Part shown: piece by piece, positions 44,788-54,143 of the stretch
Layout: each line of letters starts with the position of its first letter
Numbering within the stretch: the first letter of the stretch is position 1
DNA from: Endozoicomonas sp. SCSIO W0465
GTDB lineage: Bacteria > Pseudomonadota > Gammaproteobacteria > Pseudomonadales > Endozoicomonadaceae
Direction: 5' to 3'
NCBI RefSeq assembly: GCF_023716865.1
Contig: NZ_CP092417.1
Location: forward strand, 5,992,001 to 6,056,000
DNA: 64,000 nucleotides
Position numbers and translations under genes: made by a program
Notes under the pieces: model-generated
Seen by the model: the letters and a program-made list of their open reading frames with translations, nothing else
Database searches by the model: none
What the model was told of the DNA's origin: nothing

Positions 44788-45707
44788 ACCCGGGAATGCT
44801 GACCCAGCTTCAGGATACGGGTCGAACGGGAATGGGCCATCAGGGTTTGACCCAGGGTGGCCCCATGGATCTGCACGCGTATTGCTGGGCAAATTATCTT
44901 CTGGGCAACCGTATGGGCTGTTCGCAGCTGGAGATAATGGGGGGACAAACAAAATTGTTAGCTCATCAAGCAGTGACGCTGGCGTTAACCGGGGCTGACC
45001 TGAGGGCCAGAGTCAATAGCCAGCCTGTTGATGGGTGGCAGACCATTCATCTGAATAAAGGCGATACGCTGTCATTTCAGTTTCCCAAAAAAGGTCTTCG
45101 AGCGTATCTGGCCATTCCCGGCGGCTTTGCTGCACCGGCAGTCTTTGGCAGTGTGGCGACCGTCGTAAGAGATGGTGTTGGAGGGCTTGGAACTGCCGGC
45201 GGTAGAAGTTGTCTGATAGGTATAGGGGATTTTCTTGAATCGACTTCCCATCAGCTGTTCAGACCAGAAATTAATTGCACGGTTCCTGCTCGTTATGTTC
45301 CGGACTACGGTCTGGAGATCCGGCTGAATCTGATTGAATCCTATCAAGCGAGGGCTTTCTCAGAAGACAGTCGCAAAAGCCTCTTTGAGACAAGCTTTAC
45401 GCTTTCGTCAAACAGCGATCGAATGGGGTATCGATTGGATGGGGCTGCTATCATTCCACCCTTTAGCGGGGTGATTTCTGAAGGCATCGCTCTCGGGGCT
45501 GTTCAGATTCCTGAAAATGGTCAGCCAATTATTCTCATGCGTGATCACCAGACACTGGGTGGCTACCCCAAATTCGGTTGTGTTGCCCAGTTGGATTTGA
45601 ACAGGCTGGCACAGGCAGTGCCCGGAACTACGATACGTTTCCAGCCTATATCGCTTCAGGCGGCGGGGAAAAAATTAACAAGTTTCTATTCCTTCTTTAA
45701 TTTGTAG
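44766..45707 (+). CDS. pxpC: 5-oxoprolinase subunit C (KipA family)
   Basis: A 313-residue biotin-dependent-carboxylase-like protein that completes the PxpABC enzyme. It begins at a GTG inside pxpB (VVALEVIDPGMLTQLQDTGR). The family motifs GLTQGGPMDLHAYCWAN, LEIMGGQTKLL, YLAIPGGFAAPAVFGSVAT, SDRMGYRLDG and SEGIALGAVQIPENGQPIIL are all present. The gene ends the operon. The following 260 bases contain only short CCAATCAGG-like repeats before the next gene. Confidence 0.94.
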   Translation: MVALEVIDPGMLTQLQDTGRTGMGHQGLTQGGPMDLHAYCWANYLLGNRMGCSQLEIMGGQTKLLAHQAVTLALTGADLRARVNSQPVDGWQTIHLNKGDTLSFQFPKKGLRAYLAIPGGFAAPAVFGSVATVVRDGVGGLGTAGGRSCLIGIGDFLESTSHQLFRPEINCTVPARYVPDYGLEIRLNLIESYQARAFSEDSRKSLFETSFTLSSNSDRMGYRLDGAAIIPPFSGVISEGIALGAVQIPENGQPIILMRDHQTLGGYPKFGCVAQLDLNRLAQAVPGTTIRFQPISLQAAGKKLTSFYSFFNL

Positions 45708-45976
45708 CCTCCAGTTTTCCAACCAGGTTTTGCAATCAGGCTTTCCAATCAGGTATCGCTACAGCTACTTGAATTATGGAAAAACAATTCTAAATTAACG
45801 GTATGCGCTCGGTATGAATGGGTGTAGAAACTATTATTATTGACGTCTGTTATCTCTCTGTCTTTGTGTTTTTTCCGCTTCCTCTCGATGATCTTCATAC
45901 CCATGTCCGGTGGTAGTTCGTGTTGTTTCCTCAGCTCTTGTTGTAAAAATTGCTGTATAAAATCAGGTGTGATTTG

Positions 45977-46747
45977 ATGAAAGTGTTCAGTTTTAGTACA
46001 CCATTGGTGGCAGGAGTATTGGCGGGTCTGGCTCTGCCCTTACCTGTGGTTTTTGCTGCAGGCAGCAACACGGCTGCCATTTCGGCACACCTTGAACAGC
46101 CAGACAAGCTGAGATCGATGGTACCTCTTGACCAGCTGATAGTGATAACACGAAATAAGTTTGGTAATCAGGCTTCTGACGTGGTTGTACACTCAGCCCG
46201 GTTGCTGGAACAGAGTCGCCAGAAGGTGGTTGTTATTGACTTTATGGATGCCAATAACCAGCTGGAACGGGTTATTTATGACGCTTTCAGTGGCAAGCAG
46301 GTTGATCATGCCCCTATGCAGATGCCCATGCCTATGGAAGAGATATTGTCGAAAGTCGAGCGTAAATATCCCGGATCGAACAGAACGCGAACCTGGCTGG
46401 AGAGACAGGATGGCAGTATGGTGTATGTTATAGAGCTGACAGACAAACAGTTTAAAATGAAGCGACACCAGTTAACCATGGACGCTTATACCGGTAGGGT
46501 AATTACGGACGAAACCTACGACATGAAACCCGATGGTAAGCAGATATCCCTTGAGCAGATTATCAACAAGGCACGGGAAAAATACCGTGGGATGGTTGTG
46601 CTGAGAACCAGAAGCCGTATGAAAGACAATATCAAGGTAAGAGAGATTGTCTTTCTGGATGGTAATCGCGTAAGGCATAAAATGGTGGTTAACGCGGTGA
46701 CTGGAGAAGTAATAGAAGACAGGATTGCGCCGTTGAGCTGGATCTGA
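45977..46747 (+). CDS. secreted protein with PepSY-like repeats
   Basis: A 256-residue protein starting MKVFSFSTPLVAGVLAGLAL, a signal peptide probably cleaved after VVFA. The AGGTG ribosome binding site 8 bases upstream favours this ATG over one nine codons earlier. The mature part has three similar modules of about 70 residues. Each begins with a helix (LDQLIVITRNKFG, MEEILSKVERKYPG, LEQIINKAREKYRG) and ends with a strand pair closing in DAFSGKQV, DAYTGRVI or NAVTGEVI, the PepSY pattern. PepSY proteins are often periplasmic protease inhibitors or sensor accessories. The target here is unknown. It converges on the amino-acid antiporter gene. Confidence 0.7.
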   Translation: MKVFSFSTPLVAGVLAGLALPLPVVFAAGSNTAAISAHLEQPDKLRSMVPLDQLIVITRNKFGNQASDVVVHSARLLEQSRQKVVVIDFMDANNQLERVIYDAFSGKQVDHAPMQMPMPMEEILSKVERKYPGSNRTRTWLERQDGSMVYVIELTDKQFKMKRHQLTMDAYTGRVITDETYDMKPDGKQISLEQIINKAREKYRGMVVLRTRSRMKDNIKVREIVFLDGNRVRHKMVVNAVTGEVIEDRIAPLSWI

Positions 46748-46842
46748 CAGGTCGCGTGTCGTCTGTCGTGTCTGCCAAAATAACATGGCCTGTCATGTTT
46801 TCGGGCGCGTGGCGCAAAATGAAAGAGCGGCAAGCGCTGTTC

Positions 46843-48219
46843 TCAGAGTTCATCATTACTATCCACACTCACAATCTTGACATTCATCAGTACTGCATAG
46901 ATTCCCGGTACTATCAGGGCCATGGCGATAACGATCATCAGTTCGCCAAAATCAGCAGAGGCAAAGGCAGAGATAATAAATATTGACGACAATGTGACAA
47001 TAATAATATTGGACAGGGATTTCTTATTCTCCACGCGATCCTGTTTTAGCAACGCCATACCGGACCAGAAATAAGGGAACAGCAGTAGCAGAACCGAAAT
47101 GGTCACGGAAAGATCAAACGCTTCGGCAATATCGCTGCCCATCATCATCAGAACCACCTCCACTACAGTCATAATCGCCGCGTTGATTACCAGCCCGATG
47201 CTGGGAATACCAAAACGGTTGGTATAGCAGTAAGCCTTGGGTAAAAAACCATTGTCGGCACTGGTTTTGGCGGCACTCACGGAGTTTAAGCCCCAAACGA
47301 TGAAGCTGGCAATGCAGGCAACCGACATGACCAGGGAAACGGTCTGCCCGACATAGGATGAGTGGGAAATTTTCTCCATGGACAGGGCAAATGAGGCCGG
47401 GGCGTCCTGGATTTGCTGAGCGGTGAACATGCCCTCTATGACTGTGGTGGACAGGACGTAAAAAACAGCCACGATCAGAAAGCCGATAATGGTGGCAATG
47501 GGCACCACTTTATGGGGATTCTCAATCTGTGCGGCATTGGTGGCAACGCTCTCGACCCCGACATACGAGAAGATCAGAATGGCAAAGCCGGCCATAATGG
47601 CAGAGCCTTCACCTTTGCCGGATACATTCCAGTTTTCCTGAAACTGCACCGGGCTGAACTCGATCCAGCCCAGTACGCTGGTCAGCACCACGGCCACCAG
47701 TAACAGGGTGACGGTGATGGAGACCACCTGGGCGATAACGCCAACGCCACGCAACGAGAGGGCAACGAATAGCCAGATCAACGCAATAATGGTGACGCCA
47801 AGCACGATCGGGTCGTTCAGTTCCGGGATAAACATAGCCAGGTAGCCCAACCCGGCGATCAGGATGGAGACATTGGAAATCAGGTTGCCATAGACATAGA
47901 AAAATCCACACTGGGCCCCGAGAATGGGACTGATGGAGGTGGCCAGCGCCGTAGGGCTCGGGTCTTGAAAACGTTCGCCGGCCCTGACGTACACCAGGGT
48001 GAGGAACAGCGCACCGGCGGTGACCAGAATAAATGAAATCAGGGTAATCGAACCGGTAAATGCCAGTTGCTGGGGCAGGGCAATAACGCCACTGCCTGCC
48101 AGGCTGGAGATAATCAGAAATGTGGCGCCAATCATTCCCAGTTTCCTGGCTTCGCTGTTTTTTCCGGAAGGATTCTGTTGGGAGGTAGCCCCTTGCTGTT
48201 TAGCGGTGTCGCTTAACAT
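46843..48219 (-). CDS. APC-family amino acid antiporter (AdiC/PotE/CadB-like)
   Basis: A 458-residue inner-membrane protein with about twelve hydrophobic segments. The ATG at 48219 follows CAGGAG at a good distance. The segment SSLAGSGVIALPQQLA is the substrate-binding GSG motif of helix 1, and YVGVESVATNAAQIENPHK corresponds to the conserved helix 6 and loop of AdiC. NPHKVVPIATIIG is also typical. Next to an arginine decarboxylase, an arginine-agmatine exchange role is the simplest reading. It overlaps the preceding antiporter gene by 20 bases. Confidence 0.82.
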   Translation of the reverse strand: MLSDTAKQQGATSQQNPSGKNSEARKLGMIGATFLIISSLAGSGVIALPQQLAFTGSITLISFILVTAGALFLTLVYVRAGERFQDPSPTALATSISPILGAQCGFFYVYGNLISNVSILIAGLGYLAMFIPELNDPIVLGVTIIALIWLFVALSLRGVGVIAQVVSITVTLLLVAVVLTSVLGWIEFSPVQFQENWNVSGKGEGSAIMAGFAILIFSYVGVESVATNAAQIENPHKVVPIATIIGFLIVAVFYVLSTTVIEGMFTAQQIQDAPASFALSMEKISHSSYVGQTVSLVMSVACIASFIVWGLNSVSAAKTSADNGFLPKAYCYTNRFGIPSIGLVINAAIMTVVEVVLMMMGSDIAEAFDLSVTISVLLLLFPYFWSGMALLKQDRVENKKSLSNIIIVTLSSIFIISAFASADFGELMIVIAMALIVPGIYAVLMNVKIVSVDSNDEL

Positions 48220-49648
48220 GGTGAATACTCCTGTACCCTGAACGATGGAAATAAAACAGTGGCAGGAACATGAAAACAAGGCACCCTGCCAGCAGAAACC
48301 CGATATAGTCAAAGATTGCGTTTAACCCTTCTGCACGAACTGAAGCGGTAGGGATAAAGCCAAAGATAAAGACGAAGCAGCTGGTGATAATGGCCGTTCC
48401 GGAAACCAGCCAGATGCCGGTGAAGCCGCCGGGTATACGATAACTTCTGTATATATCAGGTCGTGAATAGCGCAGTTTGATTGCCGCAGCAAACATCAGC
48501 AGATACATGATCAGATAAAGCTGTGCAGCGAGGGCATTCATTAACATAAAGGCACTGCTGACTGATGGCATCAATAAAATAGCCAGTGACAGGAGGGCAG
48601 ACAGTAAGGCCTGTAGAATTAAAATGGGGACAGGCACACCGTATTTATTGCTCTTCTGCCACAGGCTTGGGAAATAGCCTTCACGGGCAGCTTCGCGAAT
48701 CCCTTTGGAAGGGCCGATCATCCAGGTGATCACCATTATCATGGCACCATAGGCAATCAGCAGGGTAATGACCGGGGCCAGCCAGGAGAGGTTATGGATA
48801 GTAAAGAAGGTGTTGAGCGCCTGATCAACACCGGCACTCAGGCTGACATCATTGGCCGGGATGACCAGCGCGATGGAAAGCGATGCCAGCAATGATAGTG
48901 CGATGATCAGAGCGCAGGCGGAAAAAATCGCTCTTGGATAACTCTTTCCCGGGTCTTTGACCTCAGTGACGTGAACGGCTGACATCTCCATACCGGTAAA
49001 CGACACCAGCATGGCCGCCATCAGCATCAGATGCTGGAGATTTTCAAACGTTGGGATGGTGGCTGCCCAGGAAAAATGAATGGCAGTGGGTTTACCTGAC
49101 AGAAGGTACATCCCCCCCAGGGTGATAATAATCAGGCAGGGAATAATGCTGCCAACAATAACGCCCGTGGTGCTAAGCAGAGCAGAGAACTTAAGCCCTC
49201 TCAGGTTGACCAGGGTAGAAAAAGCCAGGGCCAGCCAGATAAACCCGACCACAAACCATTTGTTGTCTGCCAGTACCGGATGAATGATGTAGGCCACTGC
49301 AGAAGCCGCAAAAGAAAGCACCATGGCAAACCAGGGCAGGTTTTCTACCCACTGCATAAAAATGGCAACGACCCCCCACTTGGGGCCAAAAGCTTCGGTA
49401 ACCCATAGGTAGACCCCACCTTCACCCTGCCAGCCGGAAGCCAGCTCTGCTGATACCAGGGCGGAAGGAATAAAGAAACACAGTGCTGCCAGGCCGAGAT
49501 AGAAAACCAGTGAGTAACCGTACTCTGCCAGACTGGGGAGTGCATGGAGTGCCAGAATGGCTGCAACATTGATCATGGTCAGTGTAAAAACATTGAGCTT
49601 GTGCGGCAGCTTTTTTAAACGTACATGGCTTGCTGTTTTTTTCTTCAT
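48200..49648 (-). CDS. APC-family transporter (GadC-like)
   Basis: A 482-residue permease of the glutamate:GABA antiporter-like subgroup, starting MKKKTASHVRLKKLPHKLNV. It has about twelve membrane segments, with GWQGEGGVYLWVTEAFGPKW, MQWVENLPWFAMVLSFAAS and SFTGMEMSAVHVTEVKDPGK as subgroup motifs. YRIPGGFTGIWLV near the C-terminus is also typical. It lies between the decarboxylase gene and the AdiC-like gene in one leftward operon. The substrate cannot be fixed: amino acid or amine exchange in acid stress is likely. A start codon 19 residues upstream is possible but lacks a ribosome binding site. Confidence 0.82.
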   Translation of the reverse strand: MKKKTASHVRLKKLPHKLNVFTLTMINVAAILALHALPSLAEYGYSLVFYLGLAALCFFIPSALVSAELASGWQGEGGVYLWVTEAFGPKWGVVAIFMQWVENLPWFAMVLSFAASAVAYIIHPVLADNKWFVVGFIWLALAFSTLVNLRGLKFSALLSTTGVIVGSIIPCLIIITLGGMYLLSGKPTAIHFSWAATIPTFENLQHLMLMAAMLVSFTGMEMSAVHVTEVKDPGKSYPRAIFSACALIIALSLLASLSIALVIPANDVSLSAGVDQALNTFFTIHNLSWLAPVITLLIAYGAMIMVITWMIGPSKGIREAAREGYFPSLWQKSNKYGVPVPILILQALLSALLSLAILLMPSVSSAFMLMNALAAQLYLIMYLLMFAAAIKLRYSRPDIYRSYRIPGGFTGIWLVSGTAIITSCFVFIFGFIPTASVRAEGLNAIFDYIGFLLAGCLVFMFLPLFYFHRSGYRSIHHVKRHR

Positions 49649-49724
49649 CGTTCTCTTTTTAAAGAGCAGGAATCGGATCGGTTGCCACGAGCTGACCGGG
49701 AGCATGAAACTCCCGGTTGATCGG

Positions 49725-52028
49725 TTACTCCTTCACACACAAGGTGCGGAAAAAGTTCTTGCCATCCCGTTCTATCCGTTCAACGCCGTGTATATCGCTT
49801 TCGTAGCCCGGAAACAGGTTTTCAAAATTCTGTCTTGCCATCAGGTAGTCAAAAATGGGGTTGGCTTTATCGTTCATGGACTCACCGCCCATCATGATCG
49901 GGATGCCCGGAGGGTAGGGAACGATCATAACGGCTGGAACACGGCCTTTCATGGCTTCCAGCTCGACATACTCAACCTGTTTCCTGACGACGCAATGGTA
50001 GGCATCGGCGGGTTTCATGGCCGGATCTGGAATCACCTGGAAAGCCGCCTGCATCTTGTCGAGCAGCTGTTGTTCTTTAAAATACTGGTGAATGTTGTTG
50101 CTGTGATCCTTCAGGCCAACCCCGGCATACGTCTCTGGATAGTCATTGACCAGTGCGGGTAGTGCCTGCTCCAGAGGGGCATTGCTGTCGTAAAGGGCTT
50201 TGAATTTGAGCAGTGCAGAGAGCAGGGAGCTTTGTTTGGCTTTGGTGGTGCCCAGCGAGTTAAGCAGCAGGAAAGAGTAGTAATCGGTTTTTTCACAGAC
50301 GATGCCGTGTTTGATCAGGTAGTCGGTAACGATGGACGCAGGAATGCCTTCATCGGTAAGGTTGCCGACGTCATCAAGTCCCGGCGTGATGAACGTCAGC
50401 TTGATGGGGTCCAGCATGGCATAGTTGTCTTCAATTTCGTCAAAACCGTGCCAGTCATTTTTTCGGTTGAACACCCAGGGTTGCTGGTGGCTGCCCAGGT
50501 ATTCCACCGGAACATTTTCAAACGCCGTATCGCTGCCATCGTAATTGACGATGCGGGGTTGCCACATTTCGAAAAACCAGCTTTTGGCGGTCTTCATTTC
50601 TCTGGCGATGCGGGTGACTTTCTGGCGAAGTCGAATAGACTCCAGGATAATGTCGTTCAGTAGAATTTCACCGTTGTCGTCCATCATTTTGGTGGCAACG
50701 TCCAGCGATGCAATCATGCTGTATTGTGGCGAGGTGGATGAGTGCATCATATAGGATTCGTTAATCTCATCCGGGTTGATTTTGACTTTACTGCCACTGC
50801 GGATATGCATCATGGATGCCTGGGAGAAAGCCGTCAGCAGTTTATGGGTCGAGTGGGAGCAGAAGATGGGGGGGTGATCGCTGTTCCTGTCGTCATCCGC
50901 CATGCCAAAGTGATCTTTATAGATCGGATGAAACCGGGCGTAGGCATACCAGGCTTCGTCAAAATGGAGATTTTCGACGCTTTGCTGAAGTTCTTTTTTA
51001 ATGTTGATTACGTTGTAGCAGATGCCGTCATAGGTTGAGTTAGTCAGTGCTGACATTTTTACTGTACTCTGGCTTTTTATCTCTGCCGGAATATTGGGGT
51101 GCGCATCAATTTTGCTGTGGATGGACTCTTCTGAGAACTCGGATAAACGGCAGGGGCCGATAATTCCCCGCTTGTTTCTTCTTGGCACCATGTATACCGG
51201 ATAGGCATCGGTGATGACCATGGCGTAGTTCAGGGATTTATGGCAGTTGCGGTCAACAAAGGCGATGTCATCCCTGACCAGCTGACTGCGCCAGATGATC
51301 TGGTTAACGTTGGATGTGCCATTAAGCACGTAATAGGTGTAGTCAGCGCCAAACACTCGTGCAGAGTTTTTCTCGGCATCGCCCACCACACCGGAATGAT
51401 CCAGCAACGACCCGAGCTCCGGCACTGAGACTGAGAGATCGGCGCGAAAGACATTTTCACCATAAAAGTCATGCATGGCCCTGCCTGCAGGGCTGTGCAG
51501 AAAGCCTTCGCCACCCATATGGCCAGGGGTGTGCCAGGCGTATTTGTACTCCTGGGCGTATTCAACCAGCGCACCAAAAAAGCCCGGGTAGACACTTCGG
51601 ATATACTCATTGACAAAAACATTAATACGCCCGGCCAGAAATTCGATGGTATCGGCGGTTTTCCACAGGGCATCATTAATGATCTCAAGGACATGAGTAG
51701 GAATATTAGCTGCGCCCAGTCGTTCGGTCAGGAGCAGGATCGGAATATGTCGGTTACGTGAGCGAACCAGGCTGATCAGTGCTTCCGGCTCCATATTCTC
51801 AGTGCCGGTTTCGCTTTGAATGTCCCAGTCGATAATGACCGCCCCCAAATCAGAACGGGACATGAATATTTCCACACCGTCTTCATAACTGAATGATGGG
51901 TGTACGGTCAGTTCCTGAACTTCTTCCAGGTTCTCAACCAGTGCTCGCAGACGTAAACCTTCATCATTGTTAGCGTCAAACTGAGCAGAGATAATCAGGA
52001 CTGGCCATGCTCGTTTGGTGATTTTCAT
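49725..52028 (-). CDS. adiA: inducible arginine decarboxylase (AdiA-like)
   Basis: A fold-type I PLP enzyme that consumes a cytosolic proton while converting arginine to agmatine. The 767 residues have the N-terminal wing (receiver-like) domain to about 140, the core with HTPGHMGGEGF and DLSVSVPELGSLLDHSG, LNGTSNVNQIIW, the aspartate contacting the PLP ring in HFDEAWYAYARFHPIY, and the PLP lysine Lys396 in SHSTHKLLTAFSQA. Segments such as FHPIYKDHFGM resemble AdiA (FNPIYADHYAM) more than lysine decarboxylase, so arginine is the best guess. The ATG at 52028 has GAGGT upstream. It leads a decarboxylase-antiporter-antiporter operon. Confidence 0.88.
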   Translation of the reverse strand: MKITKRAWPVLIISAQFDANNDEGLRLRALVENLEEVQELTVHPSFSYEDGVEIFMSRSDLGAVIIDWDIQSETGTENMEPEALISLVRSRNRHIPILLLTERLGAANIPTHVLEIINDALWKTADTIEFLAGRINVFVNEYIRSVYPGFFGALVEYAQEYKYAWHTPGHMGGEGFLHSPAGRAMHDFYGENVFRADLSVSVPELGSLLDHSGVVGDAEKNSARVFGADYTYYVLNGTSNVNQIIWRSQLVRDDIAFVDRNCHKSLNYAMVITDAYPVYMVPRRNKRGIIGPCRLSEFSEESIHSKIDAHPNIPAEIKSQSTVKMSALTNSTYDGICYNVINIKKELQQSVENLHFDEAWYAYARFHPIYKDHFGMADDDRNSDHPPIFCSHSTHKLLTAFSQASMMHIRSGSKVKINPDEINESYMMHSSTSPQYSMIASLDVATKMMDDNGEILLNDIILESIRLRQKVTRIAREMKTAKSWFFEMWQPRIVNYDGSDTAFENVPVEYLGSHQQPWVFNRKNDWHGFDEIEDNYAMLDPIKLTFITPGLDDVGNLTDEGIPASIVTDYLIKHGIVCEKTDYYSFLLLNSLGTTKAKQSSLLSALLKFKALYDSNAPLEQALPALVNDYPETYAGVGLKDHSNNIHQYFKEQQLLDKMQAAFQVIPDPAMKPADAYHCVVRKQVEYVELEAMKGRVPAVMIVPYPPGIPIMMGGESMNDKANPIFDYLMARQNFENLFPGYESDIHGVERIERDGKNFFRTLCVKE

Positions 52029-52500
52029 AATCAACCTCGAAGAAAGCGGCGTGACAGGAATTTGGTACTACACAGAAACGTATGCCTGAGAATGGCGATG
52101 AGTGGCAGATTGCAGATTGACGTAAGGATAGTCCCGGTATGAAAGTTGCGCCAACAAAAGGCTGAGGGGATAACGGTCGCTTATCGGGAAATCGGGAAAT
52201 CGGGAAAAATGACAGCGCAGTGTAATGTATTGGTCAGTGGATCTGTTTTCATAGGTAAGGTGACAATAAACAAAAAGCGTTAACAGGCAGAGTAAAGTCT
52301 GGAAACGTACTATTACGTAATGCCTTCCGTATCATCCGGCGCTAGTCTATGTCCGAATGAAGTTCAGTTTGGTGCTGGATAGCTATATCCGGTCTATGGA
52401 TGAGGTGATTACCTGACTCCTGATCGTAATGACAGTGTTACTGTCTATGTGCAGACCGCCGGACTTGGCATGACGACATGAAAAGTGTGAGTAAGAACAA
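52029..52500. other. promoter region of the adiA operon, with a short tandem repeat
   Basis: About 470 bases up to the IS66 copy. It must carry the adiA promoter and, before the insertion, probably that of the divergent carbamoyltransferase gene. ATCGGGAA is repeated three times in tandem at 52183-52206. No gene is visible. Confidence 0.45.
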
Positions 52501-54108
52501 GTAACTGTTCAGCACCCCCACATAAATCTGGAATTTTCTGATTTTTATACCATCCTCTTAAGCACCATTTTTCCACAATATTCGCCAGCATGATTCCAGA
52601 ACTACCCGCAACTATGTCGGCTGAGATTCTCTTGAAAGAGAATGCAGAGCTGCGGATGAGAGTTGCCTGTCTGGAAGAGCGATGTCGAGAATTGGAAGAA
52701 AAGGTTGGCAAGAACAGTCAAAACAGCAGCAAGCCGCCATCGTCTGATGGTTATCAAAAACCTTGTAAAAACAGTAATTCTCCAGATCATTCTGACGACC
52801 TTTCCGCAGATAAAGGTACCGATCCATCGGATGAAAAACCCAATCCTAAAAGTCTGAGACAGTCTTCTGGTAATAAAGCCGGTGGAAAGAAAGGGCATCA
52901 GGGCACTTGTCTTAAACAGGTCGATATCCCTGACTATATTGAGTACCTTCCGGTTAAAGAATGCAATAAATGTCAGGCGTCTCTTCTTGATAGTGAGCCG
53001 GTCAAATATATTGAACGACAGGTGTTTGAACCAGGGAGACCGGGTGAATTTGAAGTAACGGCCCATAGAGCTGAAGTAAAAATCTGCACTTGTGGTTGTC
53101 GGAATCAGGCTGAATTCCCGGAAGGTGTTACCGCTGCCGCACAATATGGCTCAGCCACACAGGCTATGGCCGTCTATCTTAACCAATACCATTTCCTGCC
53201 TTTTAAGCGCGTGTCAGAGTATTTTAATACTCTCTATAAAATGAGTGTAAGTGCAGGCACTGTCGCCAATTTTGTGGCCAGAACCTATGAAAATCTGGCT
53301 TCTACTGAAGAGGTTATTCGTGACGCCTTGCGGGAATCGTCTGTTGCCGGAGCCGATGAAACGGGTATGCGGGCCGAGGGCTCTTTGCACTGGCTACACG
53401 TTATGCGGGATGAACAATGGACGCTCTACTACTTGTCTGAAAAGCGAGGTCGTGAGGCCATGGACACGATGGGCATACTGCTAACATTTGCAGGCGTTCT
53501 GGTTCATGATCATTGGAAATCCTATTTTGCATATGCGGCAACTCACGTACTTTGCAATGCCCATCACCTGAGGGAGCTTTTGGGTGTTGTTGATAGGGAC
53601 AGCAATCAACTGGCGTTGCGATTGATGAAGCTACTGAGGCTTTCCTGGCATTACTGCAAGGGCTTTAAGACCATAGGTATGCTACAGATGCCAAGTGTTG
53701 TCTGTGAACGAATCGAGAAGATTTATGACCGGTTGCTTCAGCGGGCTCTAATGAAAGAAGTCGTCTATATGGAGAAGCAACGAGAGGAGCTTAAGCGCAA
53801 GAAAGTCAAGAATACTAAAGCTTACAATCTCTTCAAACGACTCACTGAGTTCAAGGCTGAGACACTGCGCTTCATGTCAGATTTTACCATTCCCTTCGAT
53901 AACAATGGCAGTGAACGGGATGTTCGAATGGCCAAGTTAAAGCAGAAAATCTCAGGCTGCTTCAGGAGTGCAGACGGTGGTTCTATGTTTGCACGGATTC
54001 GCAGCTATTTGTCGTCTGCCAGAAAACAGGGAATGGACATATATCAATCACTTCATAGAGCTGTTCGGAATTACTGTAATATGCCTTTGCTCAGTGCTGA
54101 ATAGTTAC
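52501..54108 (+). mobile_element. IS66-family element, copy 2
   Basis: The same 1608-bp element as at 30325-31932, in the same orientation, flanked by its own 8-bp duplication AAGAACAA (52493-52500 and 54109-54116). By eye the two copies differ at one base (GAG in copy 1, GAA in copy 2 of the SERDVR segment), a silent change. It ends 35 bases before the ornithine carbamoyltransferase start. Confidence 0.96.
52590..54104 (+). CDS. tnpC: IS66-family transposase TnpC, copy 2
   Basis: A 504-residue protein identical in sequence to the copy at 30414-31928, with the same coiled coil, zinc ribbon and DDE regions. The frame is intact. Transcription reads towards the carbamoyltransferase gene and could drive it. 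Confidence 0.95.
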   Translation: MIPELPATMSAEILLKENAELRMRVACLEERCRELEEKVGKNSQNSSKPPSSDGYQKPCKNSNSPDHSDDLSADKGTDPSDEKPNPKSLRQSSGNKAGGKKGHQGTCLKQVDIPDYIEYLPVKECNKCQASLLDSEPVKYIERQVFEPGRPGEFEVTAHRAEVKICTCGCRNQAEFPEGVTAAAQYGSATQAMAVYLNQYHFLPFKRVSEYFNTLYKMSVSAGTVANFVARTYENLASTEEVIRDALRESSVAGADETGMRAEGSLHWLHVMRDEQWTLYYLSEKRGREAMDTMGILLTFAGVLVHDHWKSYFAYAATHVLCNAHHLRELLGVVDRDSNQLALRLMKLLRLSWHYCKGFKTIGMLQMPSVVCERIEKIYDRLLQRALMKEVVYMEKQREELKRKKVKNTKAYNLFKRLTEFKAETLRFMSDFTIPFDNNGSERDVRMAKLKQKISGCFRSADGGSMFARIRSYLSSARKQGMDIYQSLHRAVRNYCNMPLLSAE

Positions 54109-54143
54109 AAGAACAATAAATGACCTGACGCAGGACACTGTAT

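Noticed and set aside
52602..53144. 180-residue minus-strand ORF, also at 30426-30968
   Set aside because: It is antisense to the IS66 transposase in both copies and has no independent support.
30325..54108. A composite transposon bounded by the two IS66 copies
   Set aside because: Each copy has its own different 8-bp duplication, and the DNA between is ordinary chromosomal housekeeping sequence, so independent insertions are the simpler explanation.
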